Shown here one piece after another: positions 15,428-23,028 of a DNA stretch of 64,000 nt. The position numbers and the translations under genes are program-made. This DNA is from Streptomyces sp. CB02959. Lineage in GTDB: Bacteria > Actinomycetota > Actinomycetes > Streptomycetales > Streptomycetaceae. How positions within the stretch are numbered: the first letter of the stretch is position 1; every line of letters starts with the position of its first letter. The stretch spans positions 359,882-423,881 of the forward strand of contig NZ_NNBP01000009.1 of assembly GCF_002803155.1 (NCBI RefSeq). Reading direction: 5' to 3'. Below the pieces are notes generated by a model. It had not been told where the DNA came from, did not search any database, and saw nothing but the letters and a program-made list of their open reading frames with translations.

Positions 15428-16951
15428 ATGAGACGCAGGCGCACCCTCCGAGCACTCCTCACCGCAACCGTCACCGCCGTGGCCACGGCCGGCCTGACCG
15501 CCCTGGGCGGTGGCGCCGCCCACGCGGCGACCCCGCTCCCGGCCCACGTGTTCGCTCCCTACTTCGAGTCGTGGACGGGCGAGAGCCCCGCCGCGCTCTC
15601 CGCCCAGTCCGGCGCCAGGCACCTGACGATGGCCTTCGTCCAGACAGCCGCCAAGGGCTCCTGCACCGCCTACTGGAACGGCAGCACCGACACCCCCATC
15701 TCCACGGCCTCGTTCGGCAGCGACATCAAGACCATCCAGGCGAAGGGGGGTGACGTCATCCCCTCCTTCGGCGGGTACACCGCGGACACCACCGGCACCG
15801 AAATCGCCGACAGCTGTACCGACGTCGACCAGATCGCCGCCACGTACGAGAAGGTGATCACGACATACGACGTCACCCGGCTCGACATGGACATCGAGGC
15901 CGATTCACTGGACGACTCCGCCGCCGTCGACCGCCGGAACAAGGCCATCAAGCTCGTCCAGGACTGGGCGGCGGCCAACGGCCGCACGGTCGAGATCTCC
16001 TACACCCTGCCGACGACGACCCACGGACTGACCGACAGCGGACTGGCCGTACTGCAGAGCGCGGTCCGCAACGGCGCACGCGTGGACGTCGCCAACATCA
16101 TGAAGTTCGACTACTACGACAACGCCACCCACGACATGGCCAAGGACACCCAGACCGCGGCCCAGGGGCTGTACGACCAGCTCGCACCGCTCTACCCGAA
16201 CAAGACCCCGGCCCAGCTGTGGTCCATGATCGGGATCATCGAGATGCCCGGCGTCGACGACTTCGGCCCGGCCGAGACCTTCACCCTGGCCAACGCCACC
16301 GCGGTCTACAACTGGGCAGTGGCCAAGGGCATCAACACCCTGTCGTTCTGGGCGCTGCAACGGGACAACGGCAGCTGCCCCGGCGCCCCGTCCGGCGACA
16401 CATGCTCCAGCATCCCGCAGAACACCTGGGACTTCAGCCACATCTTCGAACAGTTCACCGGCGGCGGCACGGCACCGGCCGACGACTTCTCGGTGACCGC
16501 CAGCCCCGCCACCGGCTCGGTGGCCGCGGGCGGCCGGGCCACCGCCACGGTGCGAACCGCGGTCACGGCCGGCACGGCACAGTCACTGGACCTCACCGTC
16601 AGTGGGGCCCCCGCCGGCGTCACCGCTTCGCTCAGCCCCACCTCGGTGACCGCGGGCGGCACCTCGACGCTCACCCTGTCCACCACCACGGCGGCCGCCT
16701 CCGGCACCTACCACCTCACCGTCACCGGCACCGGCCCGTCCGGCAGCCACAGCACGTCGTACGCACTGACCGTCACCGGCGGGACCGGCAACCAGTGCAC
16801 GGCCGCCCCGTGGGCCGGCGGCACGGTCTACACCGGCGGCCAGCAGGTCTCGTACCAGGGGCACAACTGGAAGGCCAAGTGGTGGACGACGGGCGAGGAG
16901 CCCGGGACCACCGGTGACTGGGGTGCCTGGCAGGACCTCGGCACCTGCTGA
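15428..16951 (+). CDS. Secreted GH18 chitinase with C-terminal chitin-binding module
   Basis: This exoenzyme has 507 residues. Residues 1-34 are a signal peptide (RRRR then a hydrophobic core, ending AHA-AT). Residues ~38-350 are a GH18 barrel; the catalytic DxDxE is DMDIE at 153-157, with E157 as the acid. YTLPT, MKFDYY and SFWALQRD are further barrel motifs. Residues ~360-460 are a Ser/Thr-rich Ig-like linker domain. Residues ~462-507 are a CBM5/12 module with aromatic residues (APWAGGTVY, NWKAKWW). It degrades chitin outside the cell. It is preceded by DasR-type repeats and followed by a strong hairpin. A weak GGGA precedes the ATG. Confidence 0.95.
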   Translation: MRRRRTLRALLTATVTAVATAGLTALGGGAAHAATPLPAHVFAPYFESWTGESPAALSAQSGARHLTMAFVQTAAKGSCTAYWNGSTDTPISTASFGSDIKTIQAKGGDVIPSFGGYTADTTGTEIADSCTDVDQIAATYEKVITTYDVTRLDMDIEADSLDDSAAVDRRNKAIKLVQDWAAANGRTVEISYTLPTTTHGLTDSGLAVLQSAVRNGARVDVANIMKFDYYDNATHDMAKDTQTAAQGLYDQLAPLYPNKTPAQLWSMIGIIEMPGVDDFGPAETFTLANATAVYNWAVAKGINTLSFWALQRDNGSCPGAPSGDTCSSIPQNTWDFSHIFEQFTGGGTAPADDFSVTASPATGSVAAGGRATATVRTAVTAGTAQSLDLTVSGAPAGVTASLSPTSVTAGGTSTLTLSTTTAAASGTYHLTVTGTGPSGSHSTSYALTVTGGTGNQCTAAPWAGGTVYTGGQQVSYQGHNWKAKWWTTGEEPGTTGDWGAWQDLGTC

Positions 16952-16987
16952 ACCGCCTTACGGCCCGGCCGCGTTCGGGCCCGTGGA

Positions 16988-17026
16988 CAGCCGCGGTCGC
17001 GCCCCGACGGGGTGCGACCGCGGCTG
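16988..17026. terminator. Strong bidirectional terminator hairpin
   Basis: A perfect 13-bp stem (CAGCCGCGGTCGC / GCGACCGCGGCTG) is extended by an inner CCCC/GGGG pairing. It lies between the convergent chitinase and MFS genes and probably ends both transcripts. Confidence 0.8.
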
Positions 17027-17038
17027 CGGTGGAGCGGA

Positions 17039-18235
17039 TCAGGCGGGTTCGCCGGCGGACGCGGCGGCCGGTGTCGTCCGGGACGGCCAGCGGATCCGGG
17101 TACTGCACAGCGCCACGACGACCGCCGAGGCGGCGACCGCGCCCATCCCCCACGCCAGGCCGACGGCGTTGGCGACGAAGCCGATGAACGGCGGTCCGGC
17201 CAGCAGGCCGAGCGTGCCCATCGCGGCGACCAGCGTGAGCGCCCGGGCGCCCTGTCCGGCCGCGGCCACGTAGACGCACGGGGTGACGGCGGCGATGCCC
17301 AGACCGACGCAGGCGAAGCCGATCAGGGCCGGCACCGCGCCACCGCTCAGCAGGGCGAGCGCCAGACCCACCCCGGCCAGTGCGCTGCCGGCACGGACGA
17401 GGGGCCCGTCGCCCCAGCGGCCCCGCCAGCCGTCGGCGAACAGCCGGGCCAGGACCATCACGCCCGAGACGACGGCAATGCCCATGGGCGCCAGTTCCGC
17501 CGATGCCTTGGCGACGTCCTTCAGGTAGAGCGCCGACCAGTCGTTCATGGCGCCTTCGGTCACCGTGCCGAACGCCATGGCGCAGCACATCCACAGCGTC
17601 ATGCGGGACGGCAACGCCCATCGGCCGCGGCTCTTCGGCTCCTTGCGCGCCGCGGGCCGCTCTTCGGTCAGCAGACCCGGCCCGGCGTATCCCACCAACA
17701 GCAGCAGGACGGCGGCGGCCACCGCGAAGTGCGCGGCCACGGCCGAGGTCACCGCGGTCATCCCCGAAGCGAGGACGGCCGCGGCCAACGACCCAGCGCT
17801 GAAGGTCGCATGCAGTCTGGCCATCGCGTGCCGCCGGTGCCTGGCTTCGAGTGCGGCGCCCTGCGCGTTCATGGCGACGTTCAGGCATCCCACCAGAACG
17901 CCGTCCACGCCCATGACCGCCAGGGCGGTCGGGTAGTCGGGCGCCGCCGCCAACGCGAACAGCAACAGGGTCAGGCCGAGCGCGGACAGCAGCGCCAGGC
18001 GCTTCGCCCCCAGTCGGCTCATCAACAGCGTGACCAGGGGGAACGACACCGCCGCACCCACCCCGGTGGCCATCAGCAGCACCCCCACTTCCGCGGCGGT
18101 CAGGCCGAGGTGTGCCTTGAGCGCGGGGATCCGTGCCGCCCAGGTGGCGTACTGGAATCCCAGCGAGCAGAACAGCGCGGCAATCGCCAACTGCGCCCGT
18201 AGGAAAGGATCGTGCACGCGGAACACCGGGATCAC
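17039..18235 (-). CDS. MFS exporter, last gene of the putative biosynthetic operon
   Basis: This 398-residue membrane protein has 12 predicted helices. It has an MFS loop 2-3 motif (LMSRLGAKRLALL) and a helix 4 region with GCLNVAMNAQGAALEARHRR, resembling the YbjJ/fucose-permease-like efflux group. The GTG start (18235) overlaps the stop of the acetyltransferase gene as GTGA, after GAAGGGGA, so translation is coupled. As the final gene of a five-gene tightly packed operon, it most likely exports, and perhaps gives resistance to, the operon's product. The alternative, uptake of a precursor, cannot be excluded. Confidence 0.85.
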   Translation of the reverse strand: MIPVFRVHDPFLRAQLAIAALFCSLGFQYATWAARIPALKAHLGLTAAEVGVLLMATGVGAAVSFPLVTLLMSRLGAKRLALLSALGLTLLLFALAAAPDYPTALAVMGVDGVLVGCLNVAMNAQGAALEARHRRHAMARLHATFSAGSLAAAVLASGMTAVTSAVAAHFAVAAAVLLLLVGYAGPGLLTEERPAARKEPKSRGRWALPSRMTLWMCCAMAFGTVTEGAMNDWSALYLKDVAKASAELAPMGIAVVSGVMVLARLFADGWRGRWGDGPLVRAGSALAGVGLALALLSGGAVPALIGFACVGLGIAAVTPCVYVAAAGQGARALTLVAAMGTLGLLAGPPFIGFVANAVGLAWGMGAVAASAVVVALCSTRIRWPSRTTPAAASAGEPA

Positions 18236-18849
18236 TCCCCTTCGTCATCGTGTGGTGCCGGACCGGGCGACGCCGCGCCGGCCGGCTCGGGCCCTTCGGC
18301 GCGGCCCGCCCGGACCGGCCTGGACATGTAGACGGCCTGCCCGCCGTAGGCGCCAGGGGGGACCACCCCGTGGTGCGGGGCGAATCCGTTGGCCCCCCAG
18401 AAGCTCTCGCTGCCGGCGACGGCGACCAGCGAGATCTGCTCGTACCCGCCCGCCCTGGCCGTCGCCGTCAGCCGGCGCAGCAGCCGTCGGGCGAGGCCCC
18501 GGCCGCGGAGTGGCGCGGCGACGACCAGGTCGTGCAGGTGGAGGTTGCGCCACGGGACGGCGATCCGTTCCGTGGCCCCTTCCGTGGACCCTTCCGCACG
18601 GCTCAGGTCCGGGTACTGGAACATCGGGTAGGGCAGCGCCAGCAGGTAGCCCGCGAGCCGCTGCGGGAAGGCGAGTGCGAAGCACGTCGCCGGTGAGGCG
18701 TGGGCGCGGGACCGCAGCACGGCCGGTTCCTCCGAGAGGCCGAGGGCGGCATAGGCCCGGGACTCCAGCGCGGCGATGCCGTCCCAGTCGCCCTCCGCTA
18801 TGTGCCGTACGCGGGCGTCGGTGTGCCGTATGCGGGCGTCGTGGGTCAT
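18232..18849 (-). CDS. GNAT N-acetyltransferase in the putative biosynthetic operon
   Basis: This 205-residue acyltransferase has the acetyl-CoA-binding motif A in DLVVAAPLRGRGLARRLLRRL (about residues 120-140) and the motif B stretch GSESFWGANGFAPH (about 160-172). The C-terminal 25 residues are polar and acidic. The ATG overlaps the stop of the PLP decarboxylase (ATGA) and follows GGAG. Together with a decarboxylase that would yield an amine, it may N-acetylate the product as a tailoring or self-protection step. That role is inferred from context only. Confidence 0.85.
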   Translation of the reverse strand: MTHDARIRHTDARVRHIAEGDWDGIAALESRAYAALGLSEEPAVLRSRAHASPATCFALAFPQRLAGYLLALPYPMFQYPDLSRAEGSTEGATERIAVPWRNLHLHDLVVAAPLRGRGLARRLLRRLTATARAGGYEQISLVAVAGSESFWGANGFAPHHGVVPPGAYGGQAVYMSRPVRAGRAEGPEPAGAASPGPAPHDDEGE

Positions 18850-20075
18850 CTGCTCCGCACCTCCCGCGGCCGCCCCGGCTGCCGGGCCCGGTCGCGTCCG
18901 GTGCCCGCACCGTGGATCCAGGTGTACGGGAGCGGGCGGAAGCCGTTGAAGCCCTGGGTCAGGTAGCTGACGGCGTAGGCGCCGCTGGACAGCACCCAGA
19001 CCGGGTCGCCGGAGGCGAGGTCCGCGGGGACCTGCACCAGGCCGTGCTTGTGCGCGAAGGCGTCGTCGCCGTCGCAGGTGGGGCCCGCGACGGCGGCCGG
19101 CAGCCGCGCGCTGCCGGCGTGCGCGGGGAAGACCAGCGGGTACTGCAACTGGTCCATCTCGTAGAGGCCGTTGAACTTTCCCACGCTCAGGTACAACCAG
19201 TGCGCCCGGGTGCCGTCCGGTTGCTCCCGCCCGGTCAGCCGGGTCACGTGCGCGCGGATGGCGCCGTGGTCCGCGACGAGGTAGCGGCCCGGTTCCACCA
19301 GGAAGTCCAGGTGGTGTCCGCAGACCTCGGTGAGGTGCGCCATGCCCTCCCGGATCACGGCGAAGATCTTGTCCATCGGCGGGTCGAGCGGTCTGCCGTA
19401 CCGGTCGGCGTAGCCGAGGGCCGGCAGGCCGCCGCCGAGGTTGACGTGGTCCACAAAGACGGCTCGCCGGCGCAGGGCCGCCAGGGTCGCGGCCGTCCGA
19501 TCGAAGGCCCGGCGCCAGGCATCGGCCGTCATCTGCTGCGAGCCGACGTGGAAGGACAGTCCGGACGGGGTCAGCCCGGCCTCCCGCACCGCGGCCAGTA
19601 CCCGTACCGCATCGGCGGGCGAGCAGCCGAACTTGTTGCCGAGCCCCCACAGTGCCCCGTCCCCGTCGGTGGCCAGTCGGCAGAACACCCGGGCGCCGGC
19701 GGCATGGGCGGCGATCGCCGCCACGTCCTCCAGGCTGTCCGTCGCGTAGTCCCGGACGCCCAGCCGGTGGGCCTCGGCGAGGTCCCGGTCGGACTTGACG
19801 GTGTTGCCGTAGTGGATCCGCTCGACCGGTACGCCGGATCTGAGGGCCTGGGCGATCTCGCGGGGGCCGGCTGCGTCGACGCCCGCCCCCCGCTCGGCCA
19901 GGCAGGCGAGCACGGCGTCCACCGGGCAGGCTTTCATCGCGAAGCGGACCGCGACCCCGGGCAACTCCCGTTGCAGGATGGTGTAGTTGTCCGCGATGCC
20001 CGCCAGGTCGAAGACGATCTGGTCCTCGGTCGCGGCGGCCAGGGCGGCGCGCAGGGATGTGTTGTCGTCGGTCAT
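18846..20075 (-). CDS. Fold-type III PLP amino-acid decarboxylase (ornithine-decarboxylase-like)
   Basis: This 409-residue enzyme has the fold-III barrel with the PLP lysine in VRFAMKACP (Lys48). It also carries GLSFHVGSQ, the phosphate-binding GGG and VEPGRYLVA, and in the C-terminal beta domain GPTCDGDDAF with the active-site Cys334-Asp335. SSGAYAVSY and GFNGF follow. The Cys-Asp pair is that of ornithine/lysine/diaminopimelate decarboxylases, so decarboxylation of a basic amino acid to an amine or diamine is likely. The ATG overlaps the preceding stop (ATGA). Its place between a DUF6271-like gene and a GNAT points to a specialised rather than housekeeping polyamine role. Confidence 0.9.
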   Translation of the reverse strand: MTDDNTSLRAALAAATEDQIVFDLAGIADNYTILQRELPGVAVRFAMKACPVDAVLACLAERGAGVDAAGPREIAQALRSGVPVERIHYGNTVKSDRDLAEAHRLGVRDYATDSLEDVAAIAAHAAGARVFCRLATDGDGALWGLGNKFGCSPADAVRVLAAVREAGLTPSGLSFHVGSQQMTADAWRRAFDRTAATLAALRRRAVFVDHVNLGGGLPALGYADRYGRPLDPPMDKIFAVIREGMAHLTEVCGHHLDFLVEPGRYLVADHGAIRAHVTRLTGREQPDGTRAHWLYLSVGKFNGLYEMDQLQYPLVFPAHAGSARLPAAVAGPTCDGDDAFAHKHGLVQVPADLASGDPVWVLSSGAYAVSYLTQGFNGFRPLPYTWIHGAGTGRDRARQPGRPREVRSR

Positions 20076-21403
20076 CGGCGTTCCCGGTCCGGGGGCCGGA
20101 GGAAGCCCTGCGGGCCGGCGGCCCGGCTCGCCCCGGTCAGTGGCGCCCAGGCTTCGATGAGGAGGGCGAAGTCCGCCATGTCCTGTCGGGCTTCGTGCAG
20201 CAGGCAGTCGCGGCGGGAGGCCAGGACGTCGGCGAACGCCGCGTATTTTCCACCGAGTTTGCGGTAGGAGGCGTCGAGGATGTCCAGTCGCTCGATGTTC
20301 TCCGCCGGGTCCAGTCCGGTGCTCTCCCGGACGATGCCGGCGATCGCGGCGGCCCGGACCCGCTGGTGCTCGTCGAGCAGTGCCTGGCCGGCGCGGGCCA
20401 TCCGGTCGTAGACGAAGGAGAAGTAGAGCATGGAGAGGAAGAACTTCGCGAAGCGTGTCTGGTACGCCAGGAACCCCGGACCGGTCCGGCGCTCGCCGGT
20501 GTGGAAGTTGACGATGTTGCGGTTGTGCAGGACGCCGGGCAGCGCGGCGTCGTGCACCAGGTGGATGAGGAAGTAGTCGCTGCCGATGGTGTTGGTGGCG
20601 GGCGGCAGCGGTACGCGTTCGTGCACCTGGTGGAAGCTGATGTTGCACATGTCCACGCGCATCGGGTCGACCAGGGTCAGGACGGAGTGGTCACGGGTGA
20701 ACGCTTCCGTGCCGGCGCCCCGGAAGGACTCGTCGACGAGCTGCTGCTTGGCCTGGGCCGACCACTGGCCGGGCGCCCACAGGCCGACCACGTCGGTGTA
20801 GACGCCGGGGTCGGTCCGGTGGATCTCGGCGATGTCCACGGACAGCTCGCCCACGAACGAACTACCCACCATGGCAACGGACTTGTGCGCGTGTTGCGGA
20901 TCGAGCGCGGTCGTGGAGACGTCCTGCGCGGCGTCGCTCGCGCGCTTGCCCAGCGAGCGGAGCTCATGGTGGATCGGAAAGACCGGCGCCCCGTTCAGGG
21001 TCTGGTAGCGGCTGTCCGAATCCCGGCGGTGGACCGACTCGCAGCCGAGGGCTGCGGCGATCAGGAACGCCCGGTTGGTGCAGGCGCCGTAGGAGGGCTC
21101 CGCCGGGAGCATCAGGTCCAGCATCAGTTCGGGCTTCGCGACACCGGAGTCGCGGATCACCCGCCGCAGGAAGTCCCGCTGTGCGGCCTCGCCGAGGTGG
21201 TGCACGACGACGTTCGGTACCGGGCGCGCCGCGCGTACGGCCCGCGCGTGCGCGGCGAACACCTCGTCGGCGCAGGAGTCCAGGATCAGCAGGTGGACCT
21301 CGACGTCGAAGTGCTCGGCCGCGTGGGCGGCCTCCGCGCCGATGGCAGTGATCATCTCGGTGCAGGCGCGGTTGGTGGGCAGGGTCAGACAGATTCTGCG
21401 CAT
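20072..21403 (-). CDS. DUF6271-like protein of unknown function
   Basis: This soluble protein of about 443 residues resembles the uncharacterised actinobacterial family I know as DUF6271. The N-terminus (MRRICLTLPTNRACTEMI, then EVHLLILDS) looks like the first Rossmann strand of a GT-A-type nucleotide-sugar fold. YGACTNRAFLIAAALG followed by ESVHRRDSDSRYQ resembles the N-x-x-A / D-x-D region of family-2-like glycosyltransferases. An enzymatic role is therefore plausible but unproven. ATG 21403 is chosen over a longer frame because GGGAG lies 7 bases before it; it overlaps the dioxygenase gene by 19 bp. Its retention in this packed operon implies a step in the same pathway. Confidence 0.7.
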   Translation of the reverse strand: MRRICLTLPTNRACTEMITAIGAEAAHAAEHFDVEVHLLILDSCADEVFAAHARAVRAARPVPNVVVHHLGEAAQRDFLRRVIRDSGVAKPELMLDLMLPAEPSYGACTNRAFLIAAALGCESVHRRDSDSRYQTLNGAPVFPIHHELRSLGKRASDAAQDVSTTALDPQHAHKSVAMVGSSFVGELSVDIAEIHRTDPGVYTDVVGLWAPGQWSAQAKQQLVDESFRGAGTEAFTRDHSVLTLVDPMRVDMCNISFHQVHERVPLPPATNTIGSDYFLIHLVHDAALPGVLHNRNIVNFHTGERRTGPGFLAYQTRFAKFFLSMLYFSFVYDRMARAGQALLDEHQRVRAAAIAGIVRESTGLDPAENIERLDILDASYRKLGGKYAAFADVLASRRDCLLHEARQDMADFALLIEAWAPLTGASRAAGPQGFLRPPDRERR

Positions 21404-22449
21404 GCGCCTGCTCCCATGGGCTCCGCCGGTTCCCGCCCGTGCCACGGCTCCAGGCCCAGGAGTCTGGCGCCCAGGCCGGTCAGGTCGGGCGTGCCGTATC
21501 TGAGGGACTCGGGCCGGGTGGCGTCGCCGAGCAGCGTCGCGTTCCAGTCAGGTGTCCGCAGGTGCCGCCAGGAGTCGACGCGGGATGCGGCGAGTTCCCG
21601 GTGGGATTCGAGCGCCGGCATCATGGCGAGGTACTGGACCGCGCGCACGCCGTCCCGTGACGTGTTGGCCGCGACGCCGTGCGCCAGCAGGCCGTTCCAG
21701 ATCAGCAGGTCGCCGGCGGTCAACTCCGGTCGGATAACGGGGAGTTCGGCCGGGTCGACGGCGGGACGGATCGGGTCGCGGTCGGCCGGCTGGTGGGCCC
21801 GCCACCGCTCGAACCGGCGGAACAGCTCGGGCGCGCACTGGAATCCGCCGCACTCGGGCTCGGTGTCGTTCAGGGCGATGATCCCCTGGACCCGTTGCGG
21901 CGGTATCCCGAGGGAGGTGTCGACGTCCCAGTGGAGCGCGATGTCGAAGCCGCGCTCCGTCGGCGCGACGAGTGCCCGGTCGCGGTTCTTGATGTTGGGC
22001 GGGTTCAGGTTGAGCCGGTCCAGGGTCACCCACAGCTCTTCGCAGTCCCACACGTCGACGAACGCGTCGTAGACCCGCTGTGTCTGGCGGCTGTCCCAGA
22101 GGAACTGGTGGTGGTACGCCTCGACGAATCCGTAGACGTGCAGGTCCCGGTCGAGGTCCGAGCGGAACTCCCGGTCCTGGTACCAGGTGTCCGGCCGGTC
22201 CGGGTCGAGTCCCTGGAACTCCCAGGCGAAATCCAGCAGGCGCCGGGCCGCGGCCGCCGGGATCGCCTGTTTGACGATGACGTAGCCGTAGGTCTGCCAG
22301 AAGGCGAACTGCTCCTGGGACAGCACCCGGAGTTTCCGTGTCTTGCGCAGCTCGCGCAAGGGCGTCCGGGCCAGGTAGGTCTCGCCGTCCGCGCTGAAGT
22401 ACGGCACGTCCGAGGCGGCTCGGTGCAGATATCCGTCAGTCGCTGGCAT
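21385..22449 (-). CDS. Phytanoyl-CoA-dioxygenase-like Fe(II)/2-oxoglutarate oxygenase, first gene of the operon
   Basis: This 354-residue enzyme has the double-stranded beta-helix signature of PhyH proteins. The H-x-D of the iron triad is in ALHWDVD (His173, Asp175), and the distal His is in GLLAHGVAA (His257). An Arg a few residues later (SRDGVRAVQY) is suited to hold 2-oxoglutarate. All three iron ligands are present, so it should be an active hydroxylase or a desaturase-type oxygenase. The ATG follows TTTGGAGCG. It opens a five-gene operon with four further overlapping genes. The substrate is likely a free amino acid, an amine or a conjugate handled by the neighbouring enzymes. Confidence 0.85.
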   Translation of the reverse strand: MPATDGYLHRAASDVPYFSADGETYLARTPLRELRKTRKLRVLSQEQFAFWQTYGYVIVKQAIPAAAARRLLDFAWEFQGLDPDRPDTWYQDREFRSDLDRDLHVYGFVEAYHHQFLWDSRQTQRVYDAFVDVWDCEELWVTLDRLNLNPPNIKNRDRALVAPTERGFDIALHWDVDTSLGIPPQRVQGIIALNDTEPECGGFQCAPELFRRFERWRAHQPADRDPIRPAVDPAELPVIRPELTAGDLLIWNGLLAHGVAANTSRDGVRAVQYLAMMPALESHRELAASRVDSWRHLRTPDWNATLLGDATRPESLRYGTPDLTGLGARLLGLEPWHGREPAEPMGAGACAESV

Positions 22450-22842
22450 GCAGCGCTCCAAAGGTCGAATCGATGGGTGCCGGCGCGGAGCGCTCCTGGT
22501 CGGGTCCGATGCCGCGGGATGCCCGGGTGGCGTCCGGGCCGGCGCGAACGGCACCGCGAACGGCGTCCGCGCGCCGCGGTGCCCGTACCGCGCCGGGGGG
22601 GGCACGGTGCCGTCGCGGTGTGCTGGGGGGAGCGTTGATCCGCGCTGCGGTGGGTGTCGTTGCCGGAGGTGAACAAGGTTCGGGGCGACCGGAAGTGAGG
22701 GGAGCGCGACGGTGCGCCCACCAGTCACCCGCGGAGCAGGGGTGGTCTCGGCGAGTTCGGCTTCGGCCCGCGCATCCGCCGAGGACGGTCGCATCCGCCC
22801 CTCAGGCAACACAGGCCACTTGCCTAACTCACGCCCCAACAA
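22450..22842. other. Leader side of the divergent region between the operon and the GH3 gene
   Basis: These 393 bp hold no convincing gene. A long plus-strand frame is Arg/Ala/Gly-rich and looks like a shadow. The promoter of the minus-strand operon should be here, but I could not identify -10/-35 hexamers with confidence. Confidence 0.5.
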
Positions 22843-22986
22843 AGTGGACTAGACCAACTGACCGTGTCAAGGCCGGAGTTGCCGTGAGCCGCGGATCCCG
22901 CGACCGGAGCCTCCCGACCGGCAACGGGTGGACCACCCCTTGACATCGCGGATTGGACTAGGTCAACATCCGCTGGTCTGTACCAA
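22843..22986. promoter_or_regulatory. Promoter region of the GH3 gene with three DasR-like (dre) sites
   Basis: Three palindrome-like elements match the DasR consensus AGTGGTCTAGACCACT. They are AGTGGACTAGACCAAC (22843-22858, the best), ATTGGACTAGGTCAAC (22952-22967) and TGGTCTGTACCA (22974-22985). A consensus TTGACA -35 lies at 22940-22945, so the second site covers the spacer and -10 region. This predicts GlcNAc-responsive repression of the GH3 gene and possibly of the divergent biosynthetic operon. Confidence 0.75.
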
Positions 22987-23028
22987 CGCTCCGATCGATG
23001 TGTCGCCACGACCCGGAAGGCCCCGTCG

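Noticed and set aside
17039..22449. Housekeeping polyamine locus
   Set aside because: The PLP enzyme is ornithine-decarboxylase-like, but the oxygenase, DUF6271-like and GNAT partners and the exporter do not fit ordinary polyamine synthesis.
22473..22943. Plus-strand frame (156 codons) in the divergent region of the GH3 gene
   Set aside because: Composition is Arg/Ala/Gly-rich, it runs through the DasR-like sites and promoter, and it has no motif.
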